DNA from: Halichondria panicea
Lineage: Eukaryota; Porifera; Demospongiae; Suberitida; Halichondriidae
Assembly (NCBI RefSeq): GCF_963675165.1
Contig: NC_087388.1
Span: 3,725,047 to 3,789,046, forward strand
Reading direction: 5' to 3'
DNA: 64,000 nt
Each line of letters starts with the position of its first letter. Position 1 is the first letter of the stretch. A model generated the notes under the pieces. The model was given only the letters and a program-made list of their open reading frames with translations. It was not told the DNA's origin and ran no database searches. The position numbers and the translations under genes were made by a program. Positions 1 through 11,515 of this stretch are shown piece by piece.

Positions 1-304
1 CTGCACTCGGCTGCGCCTCGTGTACCACGTTAAGTCCATCCTCGGCACACAGATTAAATCTTGGCTAGGTGAGTTTTAAACACTGTAGTCACTTTACGGG
101 TATAATTATAATAGTATTGTTTGTCAACCCTCTTCTGTGTTCATCAGCTGATATCATAATTTGTACGTATAATTAAGTAATACTCCATTGTAGTATAGAC
201 TCCTAGACAGAAGACACAGTCATATATGTGACAACTCTACAATTCACACTTAATCTAACGATCGAGGAATGTAATAAAATTTTGCTACTATTGTGAGCAC
301 TCAC

Positions 305-3300
305 CAGTTTCCCCTGAGCTAGTGACATTAGCAAGTGGGTCATGTGAGCATAACCAGCTGGGGTGACAGAGTAACCTCCAAGAGGGTCCCCCTCCGCTGC
401 GTCAAACCCACACGATACCAGTACCAGCTCTGGGCCAAACTGAAAAACAGACGAACAGAGACAAATAAACTAATTTAAAACGGACGAGGAAAATTTCAGT
501 TCATTCAAGTTCCTAATTTCTATGTTAGTGAATATGCCGGAGTGTCTTAATTGGTTAATTAAGGAGTCTTGAGTCTTTAAAATAGGGGTTCCACTGAATA
601 ATACTGCCAAGGGAGAAGAGGGCATGCAACTCACAACATAATACTGTGTATGCGTCATTGACATACTATATTCAGGATATGCTATACTTAGCCAACCGCC
701 CGGCCACTAGGAATACAAGGCTTGTCTATAATTATATAGTATAAAGTGCACATGCAATTCTATTTTTAGACATACAACCCCGTCCATTTATTGTAGTTGC
801 ATATGCCCTCTTCTCTTTATACGCCCTTGATACTGCCACATAAGAAGTTAGGCTAAATCATCAAGTCATGCACATGTACCTCACAAGCGATGGGCATGAT
901 AATATGATGGAATGCAGCCAGGTACTCTGAGTCACCCATCATGTCCCCATTCCATGCTACGTTGACATTGGAGCCAGGGGCATTGTCACCCCCAGTGTAC
1001 GTGGGGCCTGCTTCTTTACGACACGGGTAAAAATAGCCGTAGTCATAGCGATGGAGGGAAGCATACAATATTCTATAGGGTGAAAGCAAAAATGGATATT
1101 TAATATTACAGTGGCAATATTAATCATCTACATAATAGGTAGAAACGGGCATGAGGGATCTACATGTATGAGTTTGTAGCAGTGTCCCACAGCCCGATCC
1201 AGACTAAAATAATTATAGTCAACACTACGTACATTATGGTACTGATCACAATAATTAAGTAACTGTGACTTCAATATCGATTTTGGTACAATATTTCCGC
1301 ACCTTTTGTCATCATAACACATATTCTGAGTCCCATTGCCATGATGCACATCCCAGTCCACTATCAGAACACTGCATGTGGAGAGTATATACTTATATAG
1401 GTACAGTGTATGATCTGAGCTGTGTAATAAAACTGCTATGATGCACTTATAGTTTCAGCGTGGTCAGTATGATAGCAAGCATTAGAGAGAGTGTTGATGC
1501 GTGTGGGTGGGTGACGAGATCAGACTGTGACCCACCGCTTTAGACCAAGTTTTTCCACAGCGTATTTTGCTGCCATGGCGACATTGTTGAAGAGTGAGAA
1601 CCCCATAGCACAGACAAACTCAGCATGATGACCAGGAGGTCTATAGAGGGAAACATATAATGGTTAAAAATCGATTAACCTAAAGTATTAACTTAAAGTG
1701 GACGTAAAGGTATTGTATGAAACAAAAACTTACCTAACAAGAGCAAAGCCATTGTCCACCTGAAAATGATGTATAGGTGAGTACAGTGATAATGGCGCTC
1801 TAGTCACTAACATGTAATTCTAGTCCTAGCCAAGAAATGTTGCAAGAGTAGGTGAAGGTTGAGCAAAAGTAGAAAATTTGAGGGGCCAGCCAGATATCAT
1901 ATCCATGCATGCATGTTCTGTTGCACGTATGAATTTACTTCTAAGGGCATGCCGCCCATAACATGCTTAGACACTTTGAGCTAATTTTATCTGAATTATG
2001 AAATGGGAGTTTGCTGTAGCAGAATATGCCCATGTGATAATGTGACATGAGCCCACGACACAATTTTTAGAGTTCCAAACACAACAGTCTCAAGCATGGC
2101 TTACAAGAAAAGAGTGGAAGAATATCATCTAGATTTGTAGCATACATGTACTGTAGTTAGTGTTTGCAAGTTATACTGACGTCTCTTGGTTCTGATTTGA
2201 TTATGGCTTAGTATAATATTTTATTTTATTGCAACAATTGCCGGGGGGAGCGGACTTTGCTCAAATGAAACACTACATGTGGATGCATGCATGTAACCTG
2301 TAGTCGTAAGTGCAAGACTTACATTTCCAGCTACAACTTGCTGAGTCAACTCCAACACACATCCAGCAGCCAACTTAGCAACTTCAAATGAAAACTGCAC
2401 CCGAGACCCAAGACAAGGGAGGGAACTTACAACATAAGAATTCAACATACCATGCACTTACATTGTTGAGGTAGACAGAGCTGTAAGCGCCACTGAGTGC
2501 CAACAGGTCTTCTTTACTCAGATTCTCACAAGTAGACAGAAGTTGGTAGTGCTCCTCACTACAAAATAACATGCAATGATGCATTTCACTATCGACGCTA
2601 TTTGGTCTAAGACAGAACCTCTTACGGAGCAGTTGTGTGTAAAGAATAATATTCTAATTATTGTATATCATACACACCAGATCGACTAGTAACTAGTGCT
2701 GCGTATTATAATCTGTGAATTAACCTAAAGCTCAGAAATTATTATTCGTGGTCAACATGCAATGAGAAGGCTTACTGGTGGACCAACAATATCTCTTCTT
2801 TGGTAGCCTCCCTTGCTTCCAGTTGTGTGCATTGCTGGAGTAACCCCAGAGACTCCAAATCATTCCAAGTATGCTCAATCCGCTCAGGAGTCTCAGGATG
2901 ATTGGGGTTCAACTCATTGAAATGTTTGAGCATACGCCTGTCATATATCACCCCAGTTCTGGGTTGTCAAAACAATTATATCAATACGACTTGCTTGTGA
3001 CAGAAAACAGTCAACTGTTTGAATTCGTGTTTTAATGCTAACGCCAAGTTAAATACAACCGATGATAGCGTCCGTACGTACATTGGGGATACAGTACATT
3101 TGTAGATATTAACTTAATACGTTAATCAATGCGTATATCACGTACGTCCTTCCATTTTTGCTTTTAACTTCACCCTCAAGCACACTAGCCTGCAGATTGA
3201 GGTAAAATTAATCCCTAGCCACGCAGTTAGTAATAATACAACCACATGGTCATCAAAACAGCAACTGCGCATTGGTAAAATTGCACAGATGTAGAAACTA

Positions 3301-3489
3301 TTGTCAGATCCAACAAAACAGCCGATTCCCGTACATTATGATATTCTAAGATGCAATATGTGCATGCATGGCCTTACCCTATAATATACCGATTCAAAAT
3401 CCGAAACAATAATTGGGTATTGACCCAATGACTTATTACACTTACCCCACTATTGTTGCCTGGTTGAAGGACCTCTCCAAAATATGCAT
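305..3489 (-). CDS. HDAC6-like: Histone deacetylase, class IIb (HDAC6-like), 3' end outside window
   Basis: Zn-dependent lysine deacetylase. Nine phase-consistent exons on the minus strand: 3446-3489, 2776-2958, 2462-2558, 2323-2394, 1734-1759, 1536-1640, 1303-1371, 880-1072, 305-439 (308 codons). The start is the ATG at 3489; its 44-nt exon joins in phase to the family-typical TGVIYD segment. Seen in order: RPPGHHAE with the catalytic His pair, [12 protein letters not shown] with zinc-ligand Asp and His, [30 protein letters not shown] with the second zinc Asp, and [20 protein letters not shown]. The C-terminal exon with the catalytic GGY loop would lie beyond base 1. At the position where HDAC10 (polyamine deacetylase) carries a gatekeeper Glu in its DPEG motif, this protein has DPLGG, as in HDAC6. 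That argues for a protein deacetylase. Whether a second catalytic domain or a ubiquitin-binding zinc finger follows cannot be seen. Confidence 0.93.
608..829. repeat. Fold-back (MITE-like) element in HDAC intron
   Basis: The left arm starting CAAGGGAGAAGAGGGCATGC at 608 is repeated in inverted orientation at 795-829, ending ACGCCCTTG. It lies in the intron between the 305-439 and 880-1072 exons. The same arm sequence recurs at 56669-56887, so this is a dispersed family. Confidence 0.7.
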
Positions 3490-5153
3490 CAGATATACAT
3501 TTCCCCACAAAGCACAATAAGTGACGCTTTAATTAGGTATGGTATATATCGGCCTGTGAGAGACTATAGCGCATACCCATAGATTCCAGGCCCTCTTTTC
3601 AACCTAGCGTCACAATAATAATGTTTGGCAGAAACGAGGCTATAATATCATGTAAATCAAGTTCTGATCGCATATATCTTACGGATGTACGTAGATCTAG
3701 ATCTATGTATGCGAGACAGGTGAGTGTTGTCCTTGACTAGATGGGTGTGGCTACCATACGCTATTTTGTGAGACCAGGTGGCATATACGGCACCGGATGT
3801 AATTTGGAAGGGGGAGGGGTTCGGTTTAGCTTAGGGAAAATAACAAAAATTAGGGCGTTTCCACATCCGGTGCCGTATAAGCCACCTGATCCGTTTTGTG
3901 CTGCTGCTGGCTCCATGCAATCAAACCGCAGTATTTAGTATTTCATATGGACAACTCCACCAGTATTGTTTCAATGAGGCTACTCCTGTGACCATACTAT
4001 ACTAGACATAGAGCACAGCCACGCCCTTCAAGAGGTTCCACAAGGGCAAGTAACACTTCTATACTGTTCCCGGATCACTATGCCATAGGCTATGGGGAGA
4101 GACATAATTGCTTACTTTAGCTGTGCCTGATGATTGATCTCCATCTGCCATAATGATATCAGCGCAGCCTAGCCTGATCTATATCTGGTCTATGATCTGG
4201 TCAAGAAAAATACCTGGCAACTTTAAAAAAATTGTTATGCCTCGGGGCATAGCCGCAGGAGGGTAATAGAGGGCCAGGGCTTGGCAAATAATGCTAGCAT
4301 AATTTTTGAGAGACTTCTAAGACCTAATTTCACTTGTAAAATTAGCTAGACATCTATTACTGTACTGTAAGCACTAGCCACTAGGCAGGCATGGAAGAGG
4401 AGTATTTTCTCTTTTGCAAAACTCAGCACTATATTTCACTTTCTGTAATGCTACAAGTACAATAGAATGAGAGTGATGTCTTTAAACGGGTATATACATG
4501 TACACCAAACTGGAATAATAGGCAAAAAAGCATGATTAGTCAAGGCCTAAGGCCTAGTGGTATAAAAGCAAATCTGCCAAAAAATTGGTAGATTAATCTT
4601 TTCTAAAAACCTAACTGAAAGCCCTATATACCAATCCATATACAATGCACATGCAACCATTATATAAAATGTCGATTGGTGATGCGAATGCACGCTATAG
4701 CCTATAGGTGGAAAGATCCCCATTGTTTTTGTGAGCAGGCAATTTGGATTTGGATTGGACTTCAAGAAAGAAAGTTCAGGAAAAGAAGACAGCACAGGAA
4801 TGAGCCTTTATTTCATGCCTTGAGACTACGCGACAAAATAATATAACACGGAGGGGACAGTATATGATTTTTATTACACCTTTGTAACCTTGACAACGCC
4901 TGTGCAATCCAACATAATTATTTGGTACTCTAAGCTACAACAAAAAAACACTAACGCCACTCGGACTGAACGCGATTCTATGTAAAAAAAGCGCAAACTG
5001 TTGTTGTACTGCTGCTTACAAAAAAGCGTGTTGGCCTTTATGGCCTACTTTTAGAGTTCATTAGACTGCAGGCTGGCCAGCCTTCATACAGAAAAAATTA
5101 AGGAATGTAGCATGTAGCAATTGTGGAAGTGGACAAAATGTCTTTAGATATTT
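3490..5153. other. Intergenic stretch between HDAC-like and CYTH genes
   Basis: No exon chain is supported here on either strand. It holds the HDAC-like gene's upstream region and the MITE-like inverted repeat at 3776-3887. The rest is AT-rich unique-looking DNA and the 3' flank of the CYTH gene. Confidence 0.6.
3776..3887. repeat. 112-bp MITE-like inverted repeat
   Basis: The 25-bp left arm, beginning AGGTGGCATATACGGCACCG, is matched by an inverted right arm at 3863-3887 with one mismatch. An open frame across it is a by-product of the hairpin arms. Confidence 0.75.
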
Positions 5154-7017
5154 TTATTTTTTACACAACAAATCCATGTAAGCTCCTGTTATCAAGTCTT
5201 TTTCGTCAACTCCAAGTTTTTTCATCATATCTGTTGCTATGCTTTGCCCTTCTGCTATAGATTGGCCTTCACACATCATTACCTCAAGCTCTAAGAAGTC
5301 ACCTGCAAATAAAAAAAAAAGAATGTGCATGTCGATTCTGATAAGCTCCAACTTGTATTAGATGTGATATTGTACAGCAAAGCTGACTTATAATTTATTA
5401 TGATAACGAAATTGATGCTTAAATAATTATTATACCGAGGTCATCAACAGAGTCGATGTGAACTCTTGTCTGGCCAACTATAAACAGCATTCTCTTCTTC
5501 TTTACTTCTCCTATTAATATTATAATTGGTACAAGTCTCCTCACACATAAACTATTTTAGGCTCACCAAGAATTCCCAGAGATTCAGAAAGTACCAAATT
5601 CAATGCAGTGGCATTCTGCATGATTATTTGTGTAAAACAGGTACCATTACAAAGTTAAGAGTGTACCTCAACTCTGGATGTGGTAAACGTGCTTAGCTTA
5701 GGCCCCGCCACATCTGGTCGAATATAAGAGATGAGCTCACCAGAAGTAGATTTTCCAACAACACGCAGCTATAGAATATCATATTGCACATCGAGTTGCA
5801 CAAGTTTCAAGTTAATAGTGATACATGTGTTCTTACATACTGAAAATCAAATGGACAAACTAAGTTGCTACACTCTACGCATCATCTACACCAGCCAATC
5901 TGCATGTATACATGCATGCATATACATGTACATTTAATACCAGGATGGGATGGGGCAATGTCATTACTATAGGCATGTATCATATTCTTGTGGCACTTTT
6001 AGTCAGACGTTTATGATAGCAAGGTTCAACCCTTCCTGTATTTACCTTTAATCGGCCATGTGGAACATGGTAAAAAGTGTCAGCTTGCTCCAACAATGCA
6101 CCTGCAATTATTTTGAGCGTCTGAAATTGTATAATAAAGGCACCACAAAACAATTGATTTTTTTTAAATAGAATGGAGAAAAGTATGTACGCTATATACC
6201 CCACTTGGGGTCTGTATCATACCAACTGGGTGGAACTCCGCATTCCTCATAAACTCCCTTGCCTTGAAGGCGCACTGACTTTATACTAGATCTACACAGC
6301 TAAAAAGAAGCTTGACACTTGTGGGGCTTATTAACCCTAAGGCTCGAGAAAGGGTGAGGCTCACTGCTTAGACATGGACAAGTTAGTACGAAGAGCTAGA
6401 AGGCCACACCTAATATCTCGGGGGCAAAATCAAGTAGAGCCAGGATGAGGTATGGAGACTCTTTCAGCATTTCCGTGTGCTCTAGCAGAATGTGGCCAGA
6501 GCCAATGAAATGCACATCCTAATATCATGTGATTTTTCAATGAAATGTGTAATTTGGATAGAGCCAAGGGTATTGCTACATCTACTCCTTCTTTAAACCT
6601 CCAATGTCACAAGTCTCTAACTACCGTAGTTGATGTAATTACAGCGCCATGCAGTCTAATTAAACCACCATATTATTTGTTTTATGTACATAGTCTCGCA
6701 AAATAACTATTTTTTGTGGCGCTGTAATTACATCAACTACGGTAATTGACATTCAAGAGCACACGGAAATGCTCAAAGAGTCTCCAGACCTTTTTCTTCT
6801 CTTCCCCCTCCCCCTGAGAAAAGGTCTGGCCCCCAGATTACCCTTGGATTATGGCGCAAAAAAGGCGCTATAATTATTTCAATCTAGATTCTAGGACAAT
6901 TCATAATTTATATGTTCATATGATATACCTACCTTCTGCTCCACTGAGTTCTTTGACAATTGTAAGAGCTCTCAGTTTACCTGGCAGCCTTGCTTTTATC
7001 TCCACATTTGAAGGCAT
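5154..7017 (-). CDS. CYTH-domain protein (CyaB / triphosphate-tunnel metalloenzyme family)
   Basis: Complete gene of six phase-consistent exons: 6933-7017, 6046-6101, 5667-5768, 5567-5615, 5436-5510, 5154-5302; about 171 aa. The protein opens MPSNVEIKAR, carrying the CYTH-type N-terminal ExK signature, then ADTFYHVPHGRLKLR, ISYIRPDVAGPK, the basic strand VKKKRMLFIVGQTRVHID and the acidic strand DDLGDFLELEVM, ending LITGAYMDLLCKK. These are the paired acidic and basic strands of the triphosphate tunnel fold. The family binds organic or inorganic triphosphate with divalent metal; members include class IV adenylate cyclase, thiamine triphosphatase and tripolyphosphatase. It resembles the CyaB-like subgroup more than vertebrate THTPA. 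The substrate is not predictable from sequence. No signal peptide is seen, so it is likely cytosolic. Intron 1 (6102-6932) hosts a nested fold-back element. Confidence 0.9.
6453..6786. repeat. Nested fold-back element in CYTH intron 1
   Basis: The outer arms, 6453-6482 and 6757-6786, are inverted copies of about 30 bp with one mismatch. Inside them lies a complete 123-bp MITE (6622-6744) with perfect 28-bp terminal repeats. Confidence 0.8.
6622..6744. mobile_element. MITE with TACCGTA termini (123 bp)
   Basis: Perfect 28-bp inverted repeats begin TACCGTAGTTGATGTAATTA. It shares the terminal TACCGTA with several other MITEs in the window, but its interior is unrelated to theirs. Confidence 0.8.
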
Positions 7018-7437
7018 GATTCTTTTTCTGGAGACCACGCCCAGGATAAAAAAAAATTGCAGGTGGGGGGAGGGGAGCGCTGCAGCTCTATATATCTAGT
7101 GCAGTGCAGTGCAGTGCTGGTGCCGGTTGCAGTGCAGTCAGTGGGCCATGGGGACTAGACTAGACTCTGTGGCCGAAAACAAAGCCTCAAATTAGGTATA
7201 ATTTATATAGACAGTGGCTTGTTGAAGCTAGGTTGGGTATATGGTTGAAGGCTGATAGATCTAGATCTACCTGTGATTTAATATTGTCTTTTGTCTGGTT
7301 CAGTGTTGTATAGCCGGCCTGGCTGTACTGTATCTTTAGACTAGCAATTATATAGCAAGCCGTCACTTTTGCACAAATGTATTGGCTTGCGAATCTACCT
7401 GTATCTTGGTTTCTAAGAGGGTGTTCAGCGTTTAATC

Positions 7438-7847
7438 TTAATAGATTATAACAATCACATCAACAGAAACACCCCCTTGGCCTAGCCTAGAAGAAGCAAA
7501 AGAAATGTTCAAAAATATTGGTCACCCTTGAAAAGGGCAAATGCAGCGGCCTTGTTTGTTTGGCCACTCACCAACCTCCAATGAGGCAGCACTTCTACAA
7601 ATGCTCAGAATAAAAGAATTGCTTTTTTCCCCAATATCGACGTGATCCATTGCACATTCACTTGAGATCAAGTTGTTCTTTACATGGTGAGCCTGTGCAG
7701 GATGTATGTGGTGTGTAGAGGACCTTAGGTTGCCATATATACATAGCTAGCTGTAAATAACTTCATTGCTACTAGTGCGTTTACCTGCCGAATGATTCTC
7801 GCTAAAATGTCAATCTCTGCTACCTCGCCCAATTCACGTGCAGATTT
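7438..7847 (-). CDS. Possible small gene, unknown product (partial model)
   Basis: Three exon-like blocks with good splice sites and matching phase: 7785-7847, 7572-7692 and 7438-7481 (stop at 7438-7440). The read product runs KSARELGEVAEIDILARIIR, then a segment containing MDHVDIGEKSNSFILSICRS, then a short tail ending DVIVIIY. I recognise no family. Further exon-like pieces upstream (about 7880-8080) include one reading LLRFSNPRDIIWQ, but several joins there are ambiguous and one would need an intron of only 10 nt. It could instead be the decayed end of a gene. No start codon was assigned with confidence. Confidence 0.35.
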
Positions 7848-8393
7848 CTGCACTCACCTCAATTTTATCAGCATTGGTAACCCAATACCCTATACCCTAG
7901 ACAAACTCCTCCCCTTTTTCACATAAATGGCCGAACGTACAGGAGATCCTGGCGGCCTCAACTGCAGGACGACACCTATATCAACACATGGTGGAGGTTG
8001 GAACCAAACTGTAGCGTACATTCTAGCTTAGCTACCTGCCAAATGATGTCTCGGGGGTTGCTGAACCTTAAAAGTGCTGAAAAACATGGCGAATCAAACC
8101 CTGGTTAAAGAAGATTTTTGTGCCCCGTTAAAAATCCCCACATACACGTTTAGGTGAGGCCATCAAACATTTCAGGGGCAGGTCACTTGCATGTGCTTGT
8201 AACACAACCTGTCAACCTGTATCTTTCTCGCTTTTAGTGCATGAGGTACAGTGAAACATATACACACTGACAGACTTTATAAGGTACAATGCATACGCAG
8301 CACCTATGCCAGCTAAGTACAATGACACTCTCAATCTCTCTTGACCCTGCAATCCACAGTGCACCAAGAGTGCCTCCATGTCGTGCATGCTCT
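7848..8393. other. Region between possible small gene and first peptide gene
   Basis: Contains the ambiguous exon-like segments mentioned for the 7438-7847 model and, near 8319-8390, a block that recurs at 11591 and 15000 as part of the peptide-gene duplication unit. No other gene is supported. Confidence 0.5.
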
Positions 8394-8399
8394 TTTATT
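8394..8399 (-). terminator. Poly(A) signal of peptide gene 1
   Basis: AATAAA on the minus strand, about 165 nt past the stop codon. The same hexamer lies in homologous positions after peptide genes 2 and 3 (12226-12231, 15073-15078) and about 120 nt past peptide gene 4 (17460-17465). Confidence 0.6.
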
Positions 8400-8563
8400 G
8401 CAGATAATAAATATTATTATGACCAGCACCTCTTCTAACCCACATAGAGCCATGAACTGATCACATAAATCTAATCACTTCATTCAAACTCAATGATATT
8501 TGTGAACACAACACCATCCTACATGTACATGTAGCTATAGGCAGTTTGCTATCAGTTAGTTTT

Positions 8564-8998
8564 TCATTTCTTTTTTCCTATGAGGCTTAGACCTGTCTTG
8601 ACATACGGCAGAGATTTTGTTATATAAGGCATAGCATTTGCTCCCCAGTCCTTCAAGTTATCAAGCCAACCTTCCACTTCCGCTTGATCTTGCAGACTCT
8701 GCAACATAGCCTCGGCAAAAGCCTCAATTTGTGCATCTTCATCATCATCTTCATCCATAGCAAAGGCTAGCTCAAGAGATAGTTTTGACTCAGGTGGAGC
8801 AGGGGTAATGCCACACAGCCGGTTCTTGAGAGCACCGAATTTCCCACCAATTTTGGTCCGTACATTTTTAAATGCACTGCGAAGCCGATTAAATAATTCT
8901 GCTTGGGCAACCTCTTCTTCAAGTGTCTGCTTCTCAGCAGGATAGGCAATTGCTGTGCACACAAGGGCACACAGTAGGCAGGCAATAGCTATCTTCAT
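8564..8998 (-). CDS. Secreted AMP-like preproprotein, copy 1
   Basis: Intronless, 144 aa, family not recognised. Residues 1-18 (MKIAIACLLCALVCTAIA) form a clear signal peptide. A short acidic stretch (25-29) is followed by a cationic amphipathic segment at 35-62 (LFNRLRSAFKNVRTKIGGKF onward) with a single mature Cys62. Then come a Pro-rich turn, an acidic run at 82-88 (DEDDDED), a helical amphipathic region, and a hydrophobic C-terminus ending GLSLIGKKK. Alternating acidic and basic segments resemble precursors of host-defence peptides in other animals, but this is inference. No homologue is recalled. Copies 2 and 3 are very similar along their whole length, flanks included. Confidence 0.85.
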   Translation of the reverse strand: MKIAIACLLCALVCTAIAYPAEKQTLEEEVAQAELFNRLRSAFKNVRTKIGGKFGALKNRLCGITPAPPESKLSLELAFAMDEDDDEDAQIEAFAEAMLQSLQDQAEVEGWLDNLKDWGANAMPYITKSLPYVKTGLSLIGKKK

Positions 8999-9070
8999 TC
9001 TGTTGAGTCTTGGTCTTCAGCTTTGAGGAGATTGAATTGTATAATGCTCTGGAATGCTCTGCTCACCTCC

Positions 9071-9077
9071 TTTTATA
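9071..9077 (-). promoter_or_regulatory. TATA box of peptide gene 1
   Basis: TATAAAAGGAGG on the minus strand, about 75 bp before the ATG. The same box in the same context precedes copies 2 (12912-12919), 3 (15758-15765) and 4 (18230-18238), so all four keep a core promoter. Confidence 0.7.
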
Positions 9078-9161
9078 CCAGTTGTGATATAGGGCAGAGG
9101 GGCAAGTTAACATTCTGTTGCACTTTGTGGTCAGATGAGAGCTATGGCTGCTAACATGTTT

Positions 9162-9182
9162 CCTAACCCTAACCCTAACCCT
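9162..9182. repeat. CCCTAA-type short tandem repeat, peptide gene 1 promoter
   Basis: Three to four tandem CCTAAC units, the animal telomere motif, about 165 bp upstream of the ATG. Similar runs lie upstream of copies 2 (12959-12979), 3 (15862-15882) and 4 (18321-18336, shortened). Conserved placement suggests it travelled with the duplication unit rather than marking a chromosome end. Confidence 0.75.
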
Positions 9183-9583
9183 CATACCTACATGTAGGTT
9201 AACTCAACAAACCTTACCAGAGGAGGTCCGACAACCAACAACTGTTTGACTAACATGAATTTTTGCTGAATCAACAATTCATAAAATTCTTACAGATTAT
9301 TGCCTATAGAGGTTGCAATAGTATTACAAGGGAACTATAAGTCTAAGAGCGGTGCAACACGTATATATACGTGTATCTAAAAGAAAGCAAATTTAACACA
9401 CAAAATGTTATGCTAGGCGCACGATTGTCAGACCTCCTCTGTGTGGCCTCAACCTAACCCACATCTCCAATTCCCCAGCAAGAGGCCATAATGAAAATAA
9501 TCATTGGCATCTTGCAATCATAGTGTGAATGAGCGGCAGATCATTACCATACATGCATGTACATAAGTTAGATGTCCATGTCA

Positions 9584-11250
9584 GCAAACTGCAATACCTC
9601 ATGTACCTGCTGCTGCTTTGTAATCTAGTAGCATTTTCTTCTTCAAAGCTCTTAAAACTCCATTTATTATCCACAGGTTATCCGATGTTACTGATCAAGT
9701 GAGGAGTCTGCTGTACGTATGAGCAGTTCAGTAGAACAGCGCATAATACAACAGGTAATACTATTCCTAGCTGTCATAATTGTACGGTACACACAGTAGG
9801 TATGTAAATAACGGTGTGGTTGAGGTACATGTACATGTTATGATCTGAAATGTTGAACTCAAAGTGTTTGCTGCATGATAATAAACCATAATTATATAAT
9901 GATTTCACCCCAGATGGCAGCCAGTCTGGACGGTGTGTGTGGTCACTGGCCCTCTGCGTTGCTCCAGCGGAGTCACTAGAGCCACTCCAGAGAATGTGCT
10001 AGTGAGTCTGGGCTAACTTGAATGTATGTTTGCATGTAGGGGATAAGCGTCGACTACTAGGTTAATAAAGCTCAGGAGTGTTGGAGAAGTTGTCCAGTCC
10101 TCTACCTGGATTCTGCTTTAGTACATACAATGTAGCTGCATTTCATTTGAGTCGATCCTCTAGAGATATAGAGTACAAGTATGTACAGTGATGAAGATAG
10201 TTTTGGATTGAGATCAACATTCCAAATTGTATGTTCGTCTTTTCCACTCATTAACTGAAATTGAGAAATTGCCTGTTGCCAAATAGGACATGTGGGTTCA
10301 GCAGAAAGGAACTAGTCAGTTCTTCACATGTTATCAAGCTTCCTGCATGCCCTAGCCAACGTGAAACTGACATACACATGTCTGTACAATATACAATGTA
10401 CCCTTGATGATTTCTATGCCCTTAGTTTTGCTGTGTGCATAATTATATTACTAGAATGTTTTACGAGCCAAACTTCGCAAGCGTTGATCACTTTACAAAA
10501 TAAAATTGAAAACTAAACTGGTATACTGGCAAACTAATGACACATTATCTTTGCCAGAACGCAATACTCTCGTTAATCCGGTCACCCTTGGGACCATATG
10601 CATCTTGGCCGGAAGAACGAGGTGGCTGTATTTCAGAAAATAGCCGCGGCTAAAAAACGACCTTACGTCGAATCTAATGACTAATGTTGCGGTTCTGTCT
10701 TGAGGATAATGAAAGATAATGAATGATGAATCATTCTACTCTCTATTTAAGTGTAATCAAATATTTATCTGCCAAACCACACCCAAAACCGTAATAAACG
10801 TATAAAATTACATTGAAAACCTAGTTTGGGGAGTATTCAAAATAGCGAGTGGCCGCATTTCAGGGTGAGTTTTGTGCAGTAAACAAACATCTAGCTAGCA
10901 ATCCGTGCCAAACCAAACGGCCGGTATATCGGAAGTGGCCATATTTCAGAGAGCCGGAATAGCGAGAGTCTACATGTACTATAGTTAGATCGCAAAGGGC
11001 TCATTTGCAAATTAAAGGTTTTTACCAACAAAATATTCTACCATTCATACATACAACATAATGCAATCACCAATGCTGATGCGCAGGCAATGTGTGAGGT
11101 TATAATGGGGTACACTAACCTGACGTGAGGTGGACTTGAGCTTAGGAGCTCATTAATTTTTAACACCTGTCACCACATCGTTGTGGTGTTTACTGATTGA
11201 TTGTCTGATAAGAACAAACTCCTCAGCCCTCAATAATTATAATTAAGTCG
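9584..11250 (+). pseudogene. Decayed partial copy 1 of the alpha2-delta-like gene
   Basis: Blocks homologous to exons of the intact gene at 18452-27362 occur in the same order: a signal-peptide exon remnant (about 9584-9640), exon 2 (about 9675-9750), exon 9 (about 9913-10013) and exon 10 (about 11087-11250). Intron sequence between the last two is also shared. Exons 3-8 are missing. Exon 2 has an insertion and exon 10 has an in-frame stop (ACGTGAGG context) and deletions. A pogo-like MITE is inserted at 10565-10971. It is head-to-head with peptide gene 1, as the intact gene is with peptide gene 4. Confidence 0.8.
10565..10971. mobile_element. pogo-like non-autonomous element
   Basis: The left end reads ACTCTCGTTAATCCGG and the right end GCCGGAATAGCGAGAGTC, an inverted pair of the kind seen at pogo/Tigger ends. 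No transposase frame is inside. A shorter relative is at 52967-53037. Confidence 0.6.
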
Positions 11251-11299
11251 CTCAACCGTGCATTTTGTGTAGCTGTTTATATAGTGGTACCCACTGGTA

Positions 11300-11515
11300 G
11301 ATCAAGAAGTACTGGTTATTTTCGACCCACTAAATTTTCGAGGTTTTCGAGGATTGACCTCAAACCTCGAAAATTCAGTGCCTTTATTATTGGTTGAAAA
11401 ACCTCTCTACTGTAGGGGTGTGGTCATTTGAACCTAATCCGTGAAATGTTTAATTTGAGCAATCCGCGGAAATTTAGTGCCTCAAAAATAACCCGCTATA
11501 TGGTATAACCTGTAT
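11300..11515. repeat. Degenerate MITE with TTTTCGAGG-type arms
   Basis: Pieces resembling the 16923-17353 element occur here: AAATTTTCGAGG near the left and CCCGCTATATGGTATAAC at the right. A related degenerate copy lies at about 14780-14945, in the equivalent place of the second duplication unit. Confidence 0.5.

Noticed and set aside
1-68. Open plus-strand segment followed by a GTGAGT donor-like site
   Set aside because: Only 68 bases at the edge, inside the expected next HDAC intron; no recognised motif.
3741-3938. 65-codon plus-strand frame
   Set aside because: Spans the arms of the 3776-3887 hairpin element; no coding signature.
9162-9182. Telomeric repeat, possible chromosome end
   Set aside because: Only a few units, repeated in four gene promoters with unique sequence on both sides.
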